Assembly: GCA_002307235.1 (NCBI GenBank)
Contig: DBTV01000004.1
Span: 1-64,000 of the forward strand
Source of the DNA: Acidobacteriaceae bacterium UBA1307
GTDB taxonomy: Bacteria > Acidobacteriota > Terriglobia > Terriglobales > Acidobacteriaceae
DNA length: 64,000 bases
Direction of reading: 5' to 3'
Notes under the pieces: model-generated
What the model saw: the letters and a program-made list of their open reading frames with translations, nothing else
What the model was told of the DNA's origin: nothing
Database searches by the model: none
Part shown: positions 32,660 to 41,928 of the stretch, piece after piece
Layout of the letters: every line of letters starts with the position of its first letter
Position numbering within the stretch: position 1 is the stretch's first letter
Position numbers and translations under genes: made by a program

Positions 32660-33574
32660 ATGGATCTTCGTCGTACTGTTTTGGCCTCGGCGCTTGCGCT
32701 GTCGGCTTCGGTTTCAGGGTTTGCCGCCGATCCGGCATCGAACTGGGCGCAGGAACTGGACGCATGGCGCGCGCAACATGCCAAGCATCTGCAGGAGCCC
32801 GATGGCTGGCTCACAGTGGTAGGACTCGATTGGCTCAAACCCGGCGTGAACACGGTGGGCGCGGCCGCCGACAACAGCGCGCGGATTGAAGGCCTGGGCG
32901 TCGATCATCTGTTTGTGCTGCGCAATGAAGAGGGCAAAATTCGCATTGAGCCCACGGCGCAAGGCTTTCCCGCCGGGCTCACGATCAACAGCAGCGCGGC
33001 CGAGGCAAAGGCGCTGGAGTTGCACGGCAAGCCGGACCTGATTCGCTATGGCGATTTCTCGTTCTTCGTGATTGCGCGCGGCGATGGGTATGCGCTGCGC
33101 GTGCGGAATGCGAACTCCGATGCACGGCTGCACTTCCACGGATTGCACTGGTACAAGCCCGACCCGGCCTATCGCATCACCGCGCAATGGGTGCCCTATG
33201 CGGCGCCGCGCAAGGTGGAGATTCTGAGCGTGGTGAACACGACCAGCGAGGCGCAGCTGTTGGGCGAGGTACATTTCACTTTGCATGGACAGCCGGTGGT
33301 ACTGGCGCCGATTTTTTATTCGGACGATGCGGATGGATTGTTTTTTGTGTTGCGCGATGCCACCAGCAAGACGACGACCTATCAGGCCTCGCGTTTTCTT
33401 TCTGCCCCGCTGCCCAGCCATGGATTGAAGGCGCCCGGAACGGTGGAGCTGGACTTCAATCGTCTGGAGAATCCGCCCTGCGCCTTTACTGCCTTTGCCA
33501 CCTGCCCGTTGCCGCTGGCGCAGAATCGGCTCACCGTCGCGATTGAAGCCGGTGAAAAGCGCTACCACGAGTAG
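32660..33574 (+). CDS. DUF1684 domain-containing exported protein
   Basis: 304 residues with a signal peptide (MDLRRTVLASALALSASVSGFAA). The mature protein shows the DUF1684 pattern: GWLTVVGLDWLKPG (48-61), FFVIARGDGYALRVRN, RLHFHGLHWYKPDPAYRI, and near the end ENPPCAFTAFATCPLPLAQNR. The two cysteines in NPPCAF and ATCPLP are conserved in the family. The biochemical role of DUF1684 is not established. ATG at 32660 after AAGGAGAT. It is alone between the repeat region and a strong terminator shared with the convergent protease gene. Confidence 0.88.
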   Translation: MDLRRTVLASALALSASVSGFAADPASNWAQELDAWRAQHAKHLQEPDGWLTVVGLDWLKPGVNTVGAAADNSARIEGLGVDHLFVLRNEEGKIRIEPTAQGFPAGLTINSSAAEAKALELHGKPDLIRYGDFSFFVIARGDGYALRVRNANSDARLHFHGLHWYKPDPAYRITAQWVPYAAPRKVEILSVVNTTSEAQLLGEVHFTLHGQPVVLAPIFYSDDADGLFFVLRDATSKTTTYQASRFLSAPLPSHGLKAPGTVELDFNRLENPPCAFTAFATCPLPLAQNRLTVAIEAGEKRYHE

Positions 33575-33603
33575 AGGAAAGCGCCTCGTGAACGCACAAC
33601 GCA

Positions 33604-33642
33604 AGGGGCCGTCTTCCCAAGAAGACGGCCCCTGTTTTTTTT
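33604..33642 (+). terminator. Strong intrinsic terminator between convergent genes
   Basis: A perfect 13-bp stem (33604-33616 with 33621-33633) with a four-base loop, followed by eight T at 33635-33642. It ends the DUF1684 gene and lies 12 bases beyond the stop of the protease gene on the other strand. Confidence 0.93.
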
Positions 33643-33654
33643 GCGATGCAATCT

Positions 33655-34824
33655 TTAGCGCGCTTCGCCGAGAGTCAGTTTGACGGTGAGCTGACGGCGG
33701 CCGCGCAGGACGGTCACGGCAACGGTATCGCCGGACTGATGACGATCCATGAGAGCGTTGATGTCCTGCGGGTCGGTGATTGACTGGCCGTCGATGCCAA
33801 CGATCAGGTCGCCGCCGAGCATGATGGGCGTGTTGCCCACATAGGCCTGCTGCGAGCCGCCATGCAGGCCAGCGCGTTCTGCCGCGCCACCGGAGACAAC
33901 CTTCTGGATGAGTACGCCTGCATCGGCGGCGAGGCCCATCTGCGCGGCAAGATCAGGACCAATCGGATAGGAAACAATGCCGAGCGTCGGCCGGCGAACG
34001 CGGCCGTAGCGGGTCAGGTCGGCCAGTGCGGCCTTGGCGGTGTTGATGGGAATGGCAAAGCCGATGCCTGCGCTCTGATCGGTGCCGTTGGTGGCGATCA
34101 TCGTGTTGATGCCGATGACCTCGCCCTGCGAATTCAAGAGCGGCCCACCGGAGTTGCCGGGATTGATGGCGGCATCGGTCTGGATGGCGTCTTCAATCGG
34201 TGTGCCGTCGCCATTGCGAATGGGCCGGATGGCGCTGATGATGCCCCGCGTCATGGTGCCCGACAGGCCGAAGGGATTGCCGATGGCGTAGACCTTTTGG
34301 CCAACGGCAAGATCACTGGAATTGGCGAGCGTGACCGGCTGCAGATCGGGCGCTTCAATCTGCAACAGAGCAAGATCGTGGCTCTTGTCGCTGCCAATCA
34401 CCGCGGCCTTGTACTTGCGCTTGTTGGAGAGCTGAACCTCGATGCTGCCCGAGCGGTTGGCGCCTTCAATGACGTGATAGTTGGTGAGGATGTGGCCGGC
34501 CTTGTCGAGGATGAAGCCCGATCCCTGGCCCTGCTGCGGCACAGCGCCGTAGAAGAAGTTGTAGACCAGCGTGGTCGAGGTGATGTTGACCACCGAGGGC
34601 GAAACCTTTTTGTAGACCGCGATGTTGTTCTGCTCTTCGGCATCGTAGGCGGGCGCGGCGTGAGCCTCGGTCAGCTCCAGCGGCGAGCCATGGCCACCGT
34701 GGCCAAACAGATGTGAAAGCCACCAGCGGCTGGTGGGCGAAATGGCGAGCAGTGCGACAAAGCCGATCGCCAGCGCGGCGATCACAAAGATGCGTCGGGA
34801 TTTCAAGGCGCGCAGATTGAACAT
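33655..34824 (-). CDS. HtrA/DegP-family periplasmic serine protease
   Basis: 389 residues. One N-terminal membrane segment (IFVIAALAIGFVALLAI) anchors a chymotrypsin-like domain with His117 (TNYHVIEG), Asp150 (SHDLALLQ) and Ser225 (NPGNSGGPLL), followed by one PDZ domain (LIVGIDGQSITDPQDI). A single PDZ and an anchor make it closer to DegS or plant-type Deg than to DegP with two PDZ domains. The role is degradation of misfolded envelope proteins or regulated cleavage under stress. ATG at 34822-34824 after AGGAAACC. It lies upstream-adjacent to coaE on the same strand with about 60 bases between. Confidence 0.93.
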   Translation of the reverse strand: MFNLRALKSRRIFVIAALAIGFVALLAISPTSRWWLSHLFGHGGHGSPLELTEAHAAPAYDAEEQNNIAVYKKVSPSVVNITSTTLVYNFFYGAVPQQGQGSGFILDKAGHILTNYHVIEGANRSGSIEVQLSNKRKYKAAVIGSDKSHDLALLQIEAPDLQPVTLANSSDLAVGQKVYAIGNPFGLSGTMTRGIISAIRPIRNGDGTPIEDAIQTDAAINPGNSGGPLLNSQGEVIGINTMIATNGTDQSAGIGFAIPINTAKAALADLTRYGRVRRPTLGIVSYPIGPDLAAQMGLAADAGVLIQKVVSGGAAERAGLHGGSQQAYVGNTPIMLGGDLIVGIDGQSITDPQDINALMDRHQSGDTVAVTVLRGRRQLTVKLTLGEAR

Positions 34825-34883
34825 GGTTTCCTGCTTCCTGAAATAGGTACGTCGACCACGGAACAGGGGTTCCGCTATCGCTT

Positions 34884-35588
34884 TTATTGTAAAGACTGCG
34901 GAAGACGAAAAGAGTTGCGCTCCTGCTGGAGTTTCGTCCAGAGTTTCGTCACTTTTTCGCGCAGGGCCTCAGCATCGCCCGTGTTTTCAAGCACATCATC
35001 GGCCTCGGCGAGCTTTTCCGCATCGGGAATCTGGTGAGCAAGCCGACGTCGGGCCTCGGCCTCGGCGGCAGCACGCTCGGTGGCCGTTGCATTGGGCGGG
35101 CAAACGCGATGAACGTAGCGGGCAACACGCAGCTCGACCGGCGCGGTGACGACGATGACGCGATCAAGCCGGTTGCGCCAGTCGGCCAGGGGACCTGTGG
35201 TTTCGCCGCGCAACCTGGCATCGCGCACCACCTCGAAGATCAGCGCGGATTCAACAACGGCGACGGCGTCGGGGCTCTTCTCGAAGACCGCATCCATCCA
35301 TCGTTGCTGCGCAGCAAGCACCGCCGGATGAATGATGGCGTTGAGCTCTTGCAGGCGGCCCTCGGCGAAGGCGAGATGGGCCAGACGCGCGCGGTCAAGA
35401 TGACCATCGTCCGCAACGACATTATCTCCGAAGTGCGCAACAATCGCGGCAAAGACCGGCTGGCCGGGTTCCATCATCACGCGGCCGAGTTCATCGGCCT
35501 CGATGAGTTCGGCGCCAAGCGCGCGCAGTTGCGCGGCGACGGTGCTTTTGCCGCTGGCAAGGCCTCCGGTGAGTCCGACCCGCAGCAT
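34884..35588 (-). CDS. coaE: Dephospho-CoA kinase
   Basis: 234 residues. It phosphorylates the 3'-hydroxyl of dephospho-CoA, the last step of coenzyme A synthesis. A Walker A motif (GLTGGLASGKS) opens the protein. ADELGRVMMEPGQP and RLAHLAFAEGRLQELNAIIHP follow as in the family. The C-terminal extension beyond about residue 200 is somewhat longer than usual. ATG at 35586-35588 directly abuts the TAG of the DinB-like gene upstream, so the two are co-transcribed. Confidence 0.95.
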   Translation of the reverse strand: MLRVGLTGGLASGKSTVAAQLRALGAELIEADELGRVMMEPGQPVFAAIVAHFGDNVVADDGHLDRARLAHLAFAEGRLQELNAIIHPAVLAAQQRWMDAVFEKSPDAVAVVESALIFEVVRDARLRGETTGPLADWRNRLDRVIVVTAPVELRVARYVHRVCPPNATATERAAAEAEARRRLAHQIPDAEKLAEADDVLENTGDAEALREKVTKLWTKLQQERNSFRLPQSLQ

Positions 35589-36017
35589 CTAGCGAAGCTC
35601 GCTTTCGAGAGTTTTCAGATGCGCCTCGCGATGCCAACTGCGGAAGAGCAGGAAGCGAAACTCGCTGGCGTCGATGCTCGCGGCGAGCACGGGGTTGAGA
35701 TGCTCGACGGTCTGGTCGACGGCCGTGGCATTGTTGCGCACGAGCGGGGCAATCGCGTTGAGCGGAAGATGGCGGCTCAGCGAGAGTACGGCGGCATTGG
35801 TCGCGTCGATGTTGGCGGACTTCTGCGGCAGATCGCCCTTTTGCCAGCCGTGCAACAGATCGAGGCTGTAGGCATCCCAGAAGGCGAGGTGCACCAGCGC
35901 ATCGGCAACGGTCCAGCCATTGGGCAGCGGGTGCGCGAGCTTGCTGGTGTTGAGCCCATCGAGCAGGGCGAAGAGTCGCGTGAGGCTTGCGGCATTTTCA
36001 CTGCGGTAGTCAGCCAT
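35589..36017 (-). CDS. DinB-like four-helix bundle protein
   Basis: 142 residues. HPLPNGWTVADALVHLAFWDAY has the WTxxDxLxHL pattern of the DinB/YfiT superfamily, and a later LFRSWHREAH supplies the third histidine of its usual metal site. Such proteins are putative metal-dependent thiol transferases, and most are not assigned a substrate. ATG at 36015-36017 after AAGGAGAGC. The stop touches the coaE start. It follows folD on the same strand with about 57 bases between. Confidence 0.82.
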   Translation of the reverse strand: MADYRSENAASLTRLFALLDGLNTSKLAHPLPNGWTVADALVHLAFWDAYSLDLLHGWQKGDLPQKSANIDATNAAVLSLSRHLPLNAIAPLVRNNATAVDQTVEHLNPVLAASIDASEFRFLLFRSWHREAHLKTLESELR

Positions 36018-36074
36018 GAAGCTCTCCTTTTCACCAGCGGCCCAACCGGGGGCCAGACCGCTGGCGCGTACCGG

Positions 36075-36989
36075 CTACAGGCCGCGGCGCAGTTTGGCGG
36101 CGCGAACGGTGTTGGCCATCAGCATGGCGACGGTCAACAGACCAACGCCGCCCGGGACGGGCGTGTAGGCGCTTGAAAGCTCAAAGGCCGCCGGGTGAAT
36201 ATCGCCGACGATCACCGAGCCGCGCTTGGCGAAGGCTGCCTCGCGCTTCTCATTGCCCTTGAAGAAGCGGTCGAACTCCTCGCGCGTGTTGATGCGATTG
36301 ATGCCGACATCGACGAGCGTGGCGCCGGGCTTGACCATCTCCGACGTAATGAAGCCGGGACGGCCGATGGCGGCGACGAGAATATCGGCCTGACGGGTGA
36401 TCGCGGCAAGGTCCTTCGTCTTCGAGTGGCAGAGGGTGACTGTCGCATTTTCGTGCAGCAGCAGCATGGCGGCGGGCTTGCCCACAATATCGCTGCGGCC
36501 AACGACGACGGCGTGCTTGCCGGCGATCTCGATCTTGCTGCGCTTGAGCATCTCGATAACGCCCGCCGGAGTGCAGGGAGCCAGCGCCGGGCGGCCAGAC
36601 TGCACGCGGCCGGCATTGATCGGGTGGAATCCGTCGGCATCCTTTTCGGGGGCAATGGCGTCGAGCAGCCGCTTGGCGTCAACGTGCGCGGGCAGGGGCA
36701 ACTGGATGAGGATGCCGTCAATCTCGTCGCGGGCGTTGAGCTGGGCGACGAGCGCGAGCATCTCTTCGGTGGTGACCGACTCGGGCGGCGTAATCAGCTC
36801 GCTGTGCAGCCCCACCTCGGCGCAGGACTGCACCTTGTTGCGGACGTAGATCTCCGATGCGGCGACGTGGCCGACCAGAATCACGGCCAAACCGGGCTGA
36901 ATCCCCTGGGCGGCCAGTTGTTCGACTTCGATTTTTGCATCCTGCTTGATGGCCGCGGCGATGGCGGCTCCGTCGAGAATCTGCGGCAT
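36075..36989 (-). CDS. folD: Bifunctional methylene-THF dehydrogenase / methenyl-THF cyclohydrolase
   Basis: 304 residues from ATG 36987-36989; a longer frame adds 35 residues foreign to the family. It interconverts methylene-, methenyl- and formyl-tetrahydrofolate and so supplies one-carbon units, for example to purN. Landmarks are YVRNKVQSCAEVG with the catalytic lysine, DGILIQLPLP, PCTPAGVIEML, VVGRSDIVGKPAAMLLL for NADP binding and PVPGGVGLLTVAMLMANT at the end. GGGAG lies eight bases before the start. It heads the folD-DinB-coaE-protease series on the minus strand. Confidence 0.96.
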   Translation of the reverse strand: MPQILDGAAIAAAIKQDAKIEVEQLAAQGIQPGLAVILVGHVAASEIYVRNKVQSCAEVGLHSELITPPESVTTEEMLALVAQLNARDEIDGILIQLPLPAHVDAKRLLDAIAPEKDADGFHPINAGRVQSGRPALAPCTPAGVIEMLKRSKIEIAGKHAVVVGRSDIVGKPAAMLLLHENATVTLCHSKTKDLAAITRQADILVAAIGRPGFITSEMVKPGATLVDVGINRINTREEFDRFFKGNEKREAAFAKRGSVIVGDIHPAAFELSSAYTPVPGGVGLLTVAMLMANTVRAAKLRRGL

Positions 36990-37120
36990 GAGAACACTCC
37001 CACCCTCATGGTATCGCGGCGGGGATGGCCGGAACAGATGCGGTTGCAGGGCAGGGAGGTCAAAAAGGACGGGGCCAGCGCGAAGAAATCGCACCGGCCC
37101 CGGTTGGCGCTACACAACCA

Positions 37121-40100
37121 TTAGAAGATGATCTTGCCGGAGAGCTGGAAGCTGCGTGCGCCACCAGAGACCGACTTGTTATCCATGAAGGTGTTTGCCG
37201 ACGAGGAAACCGAAGTGGCGAACTTGGCCACATCGTAACTCTGCGTGTTGGTGACGTTATAGAACTCCGAACGCAACTGGAGCTTGAGCCGTTCGCGGAT
37301 CTCGATGCTCTTGGCCACGCTCAGGTCAAGATTCAGATAGCGGCCCATGGTAACCGCATTGCGGCTTTCCATGGACGAGGAGGTCGGCTCGTAGGTTCCC
37401 GCCTGCACCCAGTGCACATCGCTCGCGTTGACGCAGGCGTTGGCGGCCGTGGTGCTGACGTTCGGATTGTAGTAGCCGCTCGCGCAGGCCGTGGTGATGA
37501 CGGCGCGCGTGTTGAGCGGAGCATTTTTGTTGCCGATGTTCGGGCGATCGTTGGAACTGGCACCATCCAGATCGCGATCCGTACCGTTCACAACGTTGAA
37601 GGGAGAACCGGACATCACGGAGAGCACCGGCGACAGCGACCAGCCACCCACGACGCGGTTGACCAGCTTGTGTGAGGGAAGCTCGCGCACCTGCCAATGA
37701 AGAACGACATTGGCCACGTGGCGGCGATCCATATCCGACGGACCGTAATCGAAGCCCTTTGCCGAGCCATACTGCGTGATGGACTTCGACATATAGGTAC
37801 CCGAAGAGTAGGTGGAAAAAGTGTCGGAGAGCACGTCCATGTTCTTCGACCATGTGTAGTTGCCCGAGGCGTCGATCTTGCCGGCAACGGTGTTGATCGC
37901 TCTGCGCGAGACCGCAACCTGCAATCCGCTGTAGTTGGAGGTGACACCGCTCTCTCGCGAGGTAATCGAGCCACGTGCCGCATTCAAACGCGTGTACTGC
38001 GTCCCATAGTTCGCTGTCTTCTGCGTCGCGTACGAGGTGTGGGTCGAGTCCGGAAGAATCGGGTTGACGTTGTTGGAGAAGAAGAGCTGGCGGCCGAGCG
38101 TGCCGACGTAAGCCAGATCCAAAATCACTTTGCCGGGCATCTCCTGCTGAATGCCGATGCTGAAGTGGTTGTAGTAGGGGTTGCGAATGTCCCGGTTGAA
38201 CTGATTGCCGACGCCGGTATACGGGGTGACCGTATTCGCGGTAGCCGTGGTGTACAGATTAGACAAACCAACGTAGCCGCGCGGCGAGTCGCTCGACGAG
38301 CTGCTGGTTACTGGGGCATTCGTCATGACATTCGGCGCGGCCGCGGCGATATTCGAGAGCAGGTTGTTGTAGAAGGTGTCGTAGGTGATCGAGTAACCGC
38401 CACGAATCACCGTTTTGTGGCTTAGCCACTCCGGGTTGTAGGCGAATCCGACCGAAGGGCCAAAGTTGAAGTTCGACTGGTGGGCCTTCACCGCATCATC
38501 GGCATTGCCGTACAGACCGCTATAGGCCGCGTACTTGAAAATGTTCGCCGGCTGGCCGTAGTTCTCGTAGCGCACGCCGAAGTTCACTGTCAGGTCGGAT
38601 GTCACCTTGTAGGTGTCTTCCGCATAGAAAGAGGGCAGGAAAAGATTCGGGTGATAGCGGCCCGTGGCAAAGTACTTGGTATAGCTGCCGCTCGGTCCGG
38701 CAACATCGTCAATGAAGTTGGCCATCGAGGTGATAACGGACGGCACGATGGTTCCGTTCTTCGCACTCTGCTTGTAGACAAATGCACCGCGATTGTTGAT
38801 CGGCGCCCGCTGGGTTGCCAGCTGGCGAGTGATGTCGGCACCAAACTTGAAGGCGTGGCGGCCCTTCGTCCAGGTGACGGTGTCGCTCCACTGCCAGGTG
38901 TTGGCGTAGCGGCCCTGCGGATAGCTGGCGCTCAGGGTGAGGTTGGTCAGATTGTCTATCGTCCAGGTCGGATTGCTCAGAGCGGTCGTGTTCGAAGTAT
39001 TCCAGGCAAAGACCGAACGCGAGAAGCCAAAGCGAAACTCATTGACGATGTTGGGAGAAATCACGTAGTCGTGGTTGACGTTGCCAGACCAGTAGCCCTT
39101 GGTGTAGGGAACGTCGTAGTCGGAGTTGATGCCGACGCTGGAGTTCTGCTCGCGGGTTGAGCTCCAGATCCAGCGGAACATGATGTTCTGCTTCGGCGAA
39201 ATCTGATGATCGATGCGGATCAGGTGATTATTGTTCGTGGTGATGTCCGGCATCGAACGGGTATAGGTGCCCACTTCCACCGACTGGCCGGTACGGGCGG
39301 TTTTGTTGCAGGTGCTGGAGGCCAGAGCCGTCGGAACCGCGATGGAAACCAGGCTGGGATTGGTGTCCGTCGAACGGACCGATCCGAGCAGGCCCAGATA
39401 GGTGGCGACATTCGTGCAACTGCCGGAGAGCGCTGCCAGCGTGGCATAGCCATTGGCTGTCGGCACATAAGAGAACGTGGAGATATTGGCACCGTTCGAG
39501 TAGTGATCCCACTGCGCGCCGCCAAAGAAGAAGGTCTTGTTGCGGCCGTCATACAGGTGTGGAATCACCACCGGACCGCCGACGGTAAAGCCCGGCATGC
39601 TGTCCATGTACTTGGGGACAACCGGCGTAGAGGCCTGCTTGGCCGTGGAGTAATTCCGCCAGGTATAACGCTGAAGCTGGGTCGAAGCATCAAAGATCTG
39701 CGAGCGATAGATCTCGGAGAAGGTGCCGTGGACCGTATTGGTGCCCGACTTGGTTACCTGACTGACGACCGCGCCGCCGGCATGACCGAAATCGGAGGTG
39801 AAGTTCGATGCCTGCACCGAAACTTCCTGCAACAGGTCGGTATTGGAGATCGTGTACTGCGGACCGGTGACCGAAATATCGTTATTGTTGATGCCGTCGA
39901 TCATGAAGTTGTTCGAGCGGCCACGAGCACCGTTCACGGCTCCAATACCGTTATCGTTGCCGCCGCCGGTCTTGGAGGCAACAACACCGGGAATCAGCAA
40001 CATCAGATTCAGCGAGTTGTTGCTGTTAATGGGCAGAGTGGCCATCTGGTTGGCGCTGATCGCGGCACTGCGCACGCTGTCGCTGGTCTGCAGCTCGGGA

Positions 40101-40489
40101 AGCTCTTCGGAAACCTCGACCGTCGTTGCCGAACCGATCTTGAGAACGAAATTGCGGCCTACGGTGGCACCCACCGTGATGGAGACTCCGCTTTCCGACT
40201 TCTGGAAGCCCTCGGCAGAGGCTACCACGTTGTACTCACCTGCCAGAACAGCCTCAAAACGATAGATGCCGGCACTGTTGGTGTGCAGTTTTACGGCAAC
40301 GCCCGTGGCGGGGTTAGCCAAAGTCACTTCGGCATTGGGGATGACCGCGCCGGACGGGTCCGTGATGGTTCCCGTGACCGTGCCGCGCGTCGACTGCGCC
40401 TGCGCAGCAGGTAAGTGGTTGAAGATCAAAGCCAATACAACGAGAACAGCAAATTTGGCCACCAATTTTAAATACACTTTTCGTATCAA
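37121..40489 (-). CDS. TonB-dependent receptor with carboxypeptidase-regulatory domain
   Basis: 1122 residues. A TTG start at 40487-40489 behind GGGAG (nine to ten bases) opens a signal peptide (LVAKFAVLVVLALIFNHLPA). The CnaB-like domain (GTVTGTITDPSGAVIPNAEV) comes next, then a plug (LPINSNNSLNLMLLIPGVV, FMIDGINNNDIS, VQASNFTSDFGHAGGAVV, VTKSGTN) and a barrel ending in FQLSGKIIF. Outer-membrane uptake of an unknown ligand is the family role. No hydrolase or SusD gene is adjacent. It is divergent from the HDOD gene across an AT-rich 350-base region. Confidence 0.9.
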   Translation of the reverse strand: MIRKVYLKLVAKFAVLVVLALIFNHLPAAQAQSTRGTVTGTITDPSGAVIPNAEVTLANPATGVAVKLHTNSAGIYRFEAVLAGEYNVVASAEGFQKSESGVSITVGATVGRNFVLKIGSATTVEVSEELPELQTSDSVRSAAISANQMATLPINSNNSLNLMLLIPGVVASKTGGGNDNGIGAVNGARGRSNNFMIDGINNNDISVTGPQYTISNTDLLQEVSVQASNFTSDFGHAGGAVVSQVTKSGTNTVHGTFSEIYRSQIFDASTQLQRYTWRNYSTAKQASTPVVPKYMDSMPGFTVGGPVVIPHLYDGRNKTFFFGGAQWDHYSNGANISTFSYVPTANGYATLAALSGSCTNVATYLGLLGSVRSTDTNPSLVSIAVPTALASSTCNKTARTGQSVEVGTYTRSMPDITTNNNHLIRIDHQISPKQNIMFRWIWSSTREQNSSVGINSDYDVPYTKGYWSGNVNHDYVISPNIVNEFRFGFSRSVFAWNTSNTTALSNPTWTIDNLTNLTLSASYPQGRYANTWQWSDTVTWTKGRHAFKFGADITRQLATQRAPINNRGAFVYKQSAKNGTIVPSVITSMANFIDDVAGPSGSYTKYFATGRYHPNLFLPSFYAEDTYKVTSDLTVNFGVRYENYGQPANIFKYAAYSGLYGNADDAVKAHQSNFNFGPSVGFAYNPEWLSHKTVIRGGYSITYDTFYNNLLSNIAAAAPNVMTNAPVTSSSSSDSPRGYVGLSNLYTTATANTVTPYTGVGNQFNRDIRNPYYNHFSIGIQQEMPGKVILDLAYVGTLGRQLFFSNNVNPILPDSTHTSYATQKTANYGTQYTRLNAARGSITSRESGVTSNYSGLQVAVSRRAINTVAGKIDASGNYTWSKNMDVLSDTFSTYSSGTYMSKSITQYGSAKGFDYGPSDMDRRHVANVVLHWQVRELPSHKLVNRVVGGWSLSPVLSVMSGSPFNVVNGTDRDLDGASSNDRPNIGNKNAPLNTRAVITTACASGYYNPNVSTTAANACVNASDVHWVQAGTYEPTSSSMESRNAVTMGRYLNLDLSVAKSIEIRERLKLQLRSEFYNVTNTQSYDVAKFATSVSSSANTFMDNKSVSGGARSFQLSGKIIF

Positions 40490-40841
40490 GGTTGATTTCT
40501 CCCTTTTTTTGATCGTTTGCGTGCGGATGGAAGCAATCGGGGACAGTTACGAAGATTCGCGCTAAGCCATTGTTTTGGCTTAACTGAAAAATATTTACCG
40601 TAGTGTACGGAAATAATTTAGGTAATTTTAGCATCAATTTTTTATGTTCAGGAGGAGTTTTCTCTGCATATTTGCAACTTTTTTATAAAAACAAACGTCT
40701 TTGCTCTTTCTACACAGAAGCATGCCCCGCAAACGAAGGCTCCCGCCGCGCCGCTGTCGCTTCCTAAAAACCGACAGACTATAGAATTTTCCAAAAATTG
40801 CCGACGAAGAGAGAAAGGACCACGAGAGGCGAGGCGGCACA
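40490..40841. promoter_or_regulatory. Divergent promoter region with inverted repeats
   Basis: About 350 AT-rich bases between the TonB receptor and HDOD genes with no reading frame I can support. An inverted repeat TAAGCCA (40563-40569) / TGGCTTA (40576-40582) lies about 75-95 bases before the receptor start. A smaller CCGT/ACGG dyad follows near 40600. Both are candidate operators for the receptor. Confidence 0.4.
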
Positions 40842-41768
40842 TTGCCCGATTGGAGTTCCAGCAGCGACGCAGACGGTGTGCGCATTGATGGCATTGTGGA
40901 TGCGAGTGACCGCAAGCGAGAGGACAGGGCCAAGCAGTTGGAGAATCTGCCCTGGGCGCATCTGCGCCTTCCGCCTTTTCCGCAAATCGCCACACGCGTC
41001 TTGCAGTTGGTGAACCGGGAAAACATCCAGCTCTATCAACTCTCCGAGGTGATCTCGTCGGACCCGGCCTTTGCCAGCGAGGTGCTGACGGTGGCCAACT
41101 CCCTGCTCTACTCGCCGCGCTACCCGGCCAACAACATCCTGCAGGCGATTTCGATTCTGGGCGCGAATGCGCTGCAGGGCATGTGCATCACGGTGGGCGT
41201 GCGCGCTTACATGGGCAAGACAATGAGCCTTCAGGAAATGAAGAATTTCTGGAGGCACAATCTGGCCTGCGCCATTATTGCCGAGCATCTGGCGGTGTTG
41301 AGCCGCATGGACAAGGACAACGCCTATACCGCCGGAATCTTGCATGACATCGGGCGTTCGGCGCTGGCGGTGATTCAGCCCAAGGAGTATGCGCGGTTGC
41401 TGCATACGCATCGCGGCCCGGCCCACAGCATTCTCGAAGGCGAGCGCGCCCTGTTTGGCTGGGATCATTGCGAGGTCGGCCTCCAGTTGATTGCGAACTG
41501 GAAGCTGCCGCGCGAACTGGAGATTGTCGTGGCCCATCATCACGATGTGCTGCCCGAGCCGCGCGAGTGGAATCTTTGCGCCCTGATTCGCATGAGCTGC
41601 CAGATGGCCGACGCCACAGGATTTTTAGCCTTTGCCGGCTGCGAGGTCGTGCCCTATGAGCAGTTGCTGGCACAACTGCCCGAAGAAGAACGAGCGCGCT
41701 TTTTTCCGACCGCCGATCTGCTCTCGCGCGAGGTCAATCGCGCCATTGACGCGCTTGAGGCCATTTAG
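40842..41768 (+). CDS. HDOD domain protein (signalling output domain)
   Basis: 308 residues. The HDOD fold covers most of it: RLPPFPQIATRVLQLVNRE (43-61), VISSDPAFASEVLTVANS, AISILGANALQGMC, then GILHDIGRSALAVI, which retains an HD pair although most HDOD domains are thought to be non-catalytic. AHSILEGERALFGWDHCEVG and IVVAHHHDV resemble true HD phosphohydrolases. There is no receiver or GGDEF domain. Likely an adaptor in signalling or motility control. The TTG start at 40842 is uncertain; the first 30 residues are poorly conserved in appearance. Divergent from a TonB receptor and convergent with rnpB. Confidence 0.85.
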   Translation: MPDWSSSSDADGVRIDGIVDASDRKREDRAKQLENLPWAHLRLPPFPQIATRVLQLVNRENIQLYQLSEVISSDPAFASEVLTVANSLLYSPRYPANNILQAISILGANALQGMCITVGVRAYMGKTMSLQEMKNFWRHNLACAIIAEHLAVLSRMDKDNAYTAGILHDIGRSALAVIQPKEYARLLHTHRGPAHSILEGERALFGWDHCEVGLQLIANWKLPRELEIVVAHHHDVLPEPREWNLCALIRMSCQMADATGFLAFAGCEVVPYEQLLAQLPEEERARFFPTADLLSREVNRAIDALEAI

Positions 41769-41838
41769 AGCATGTCTCCAGTACATGTACAGTTTTTCGA
41801 AGCACGCAAGGAGCCTTTTTCTCAAGAAAACAGACCAT

Positions 41839-41873
41839 AAAAAAAGAAAACCCCGACCGCAAGCGGACGGGGC
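41839..41873 (-). terminator. Intrinsic terminator of rnpB
   Basis: On the minus strand CCCCGTCCGC and GCGGTCGGGG form a ten-pair stem with one mismatch and a two-base loop (41851-41872), followed by TTTTCTTTTTTT. It starts about 55 bases beyond the RNase P RNA 3' end. Confidence 0.85.
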
Positions 41874-41928
41874 TTTCCCTCCTTACTATAATCTCCGCGG
41901 GGCGACCCCCTTGGAGCGGTCACGAACT

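Noticed and set aside
40842..41768. Active HD-GYP cyclic-di-GMP phosphodiesterase
   Set aside because: It has an HD pair but no GYP motif, and the N-terminal part matches HDOD, so I call it HDOD.
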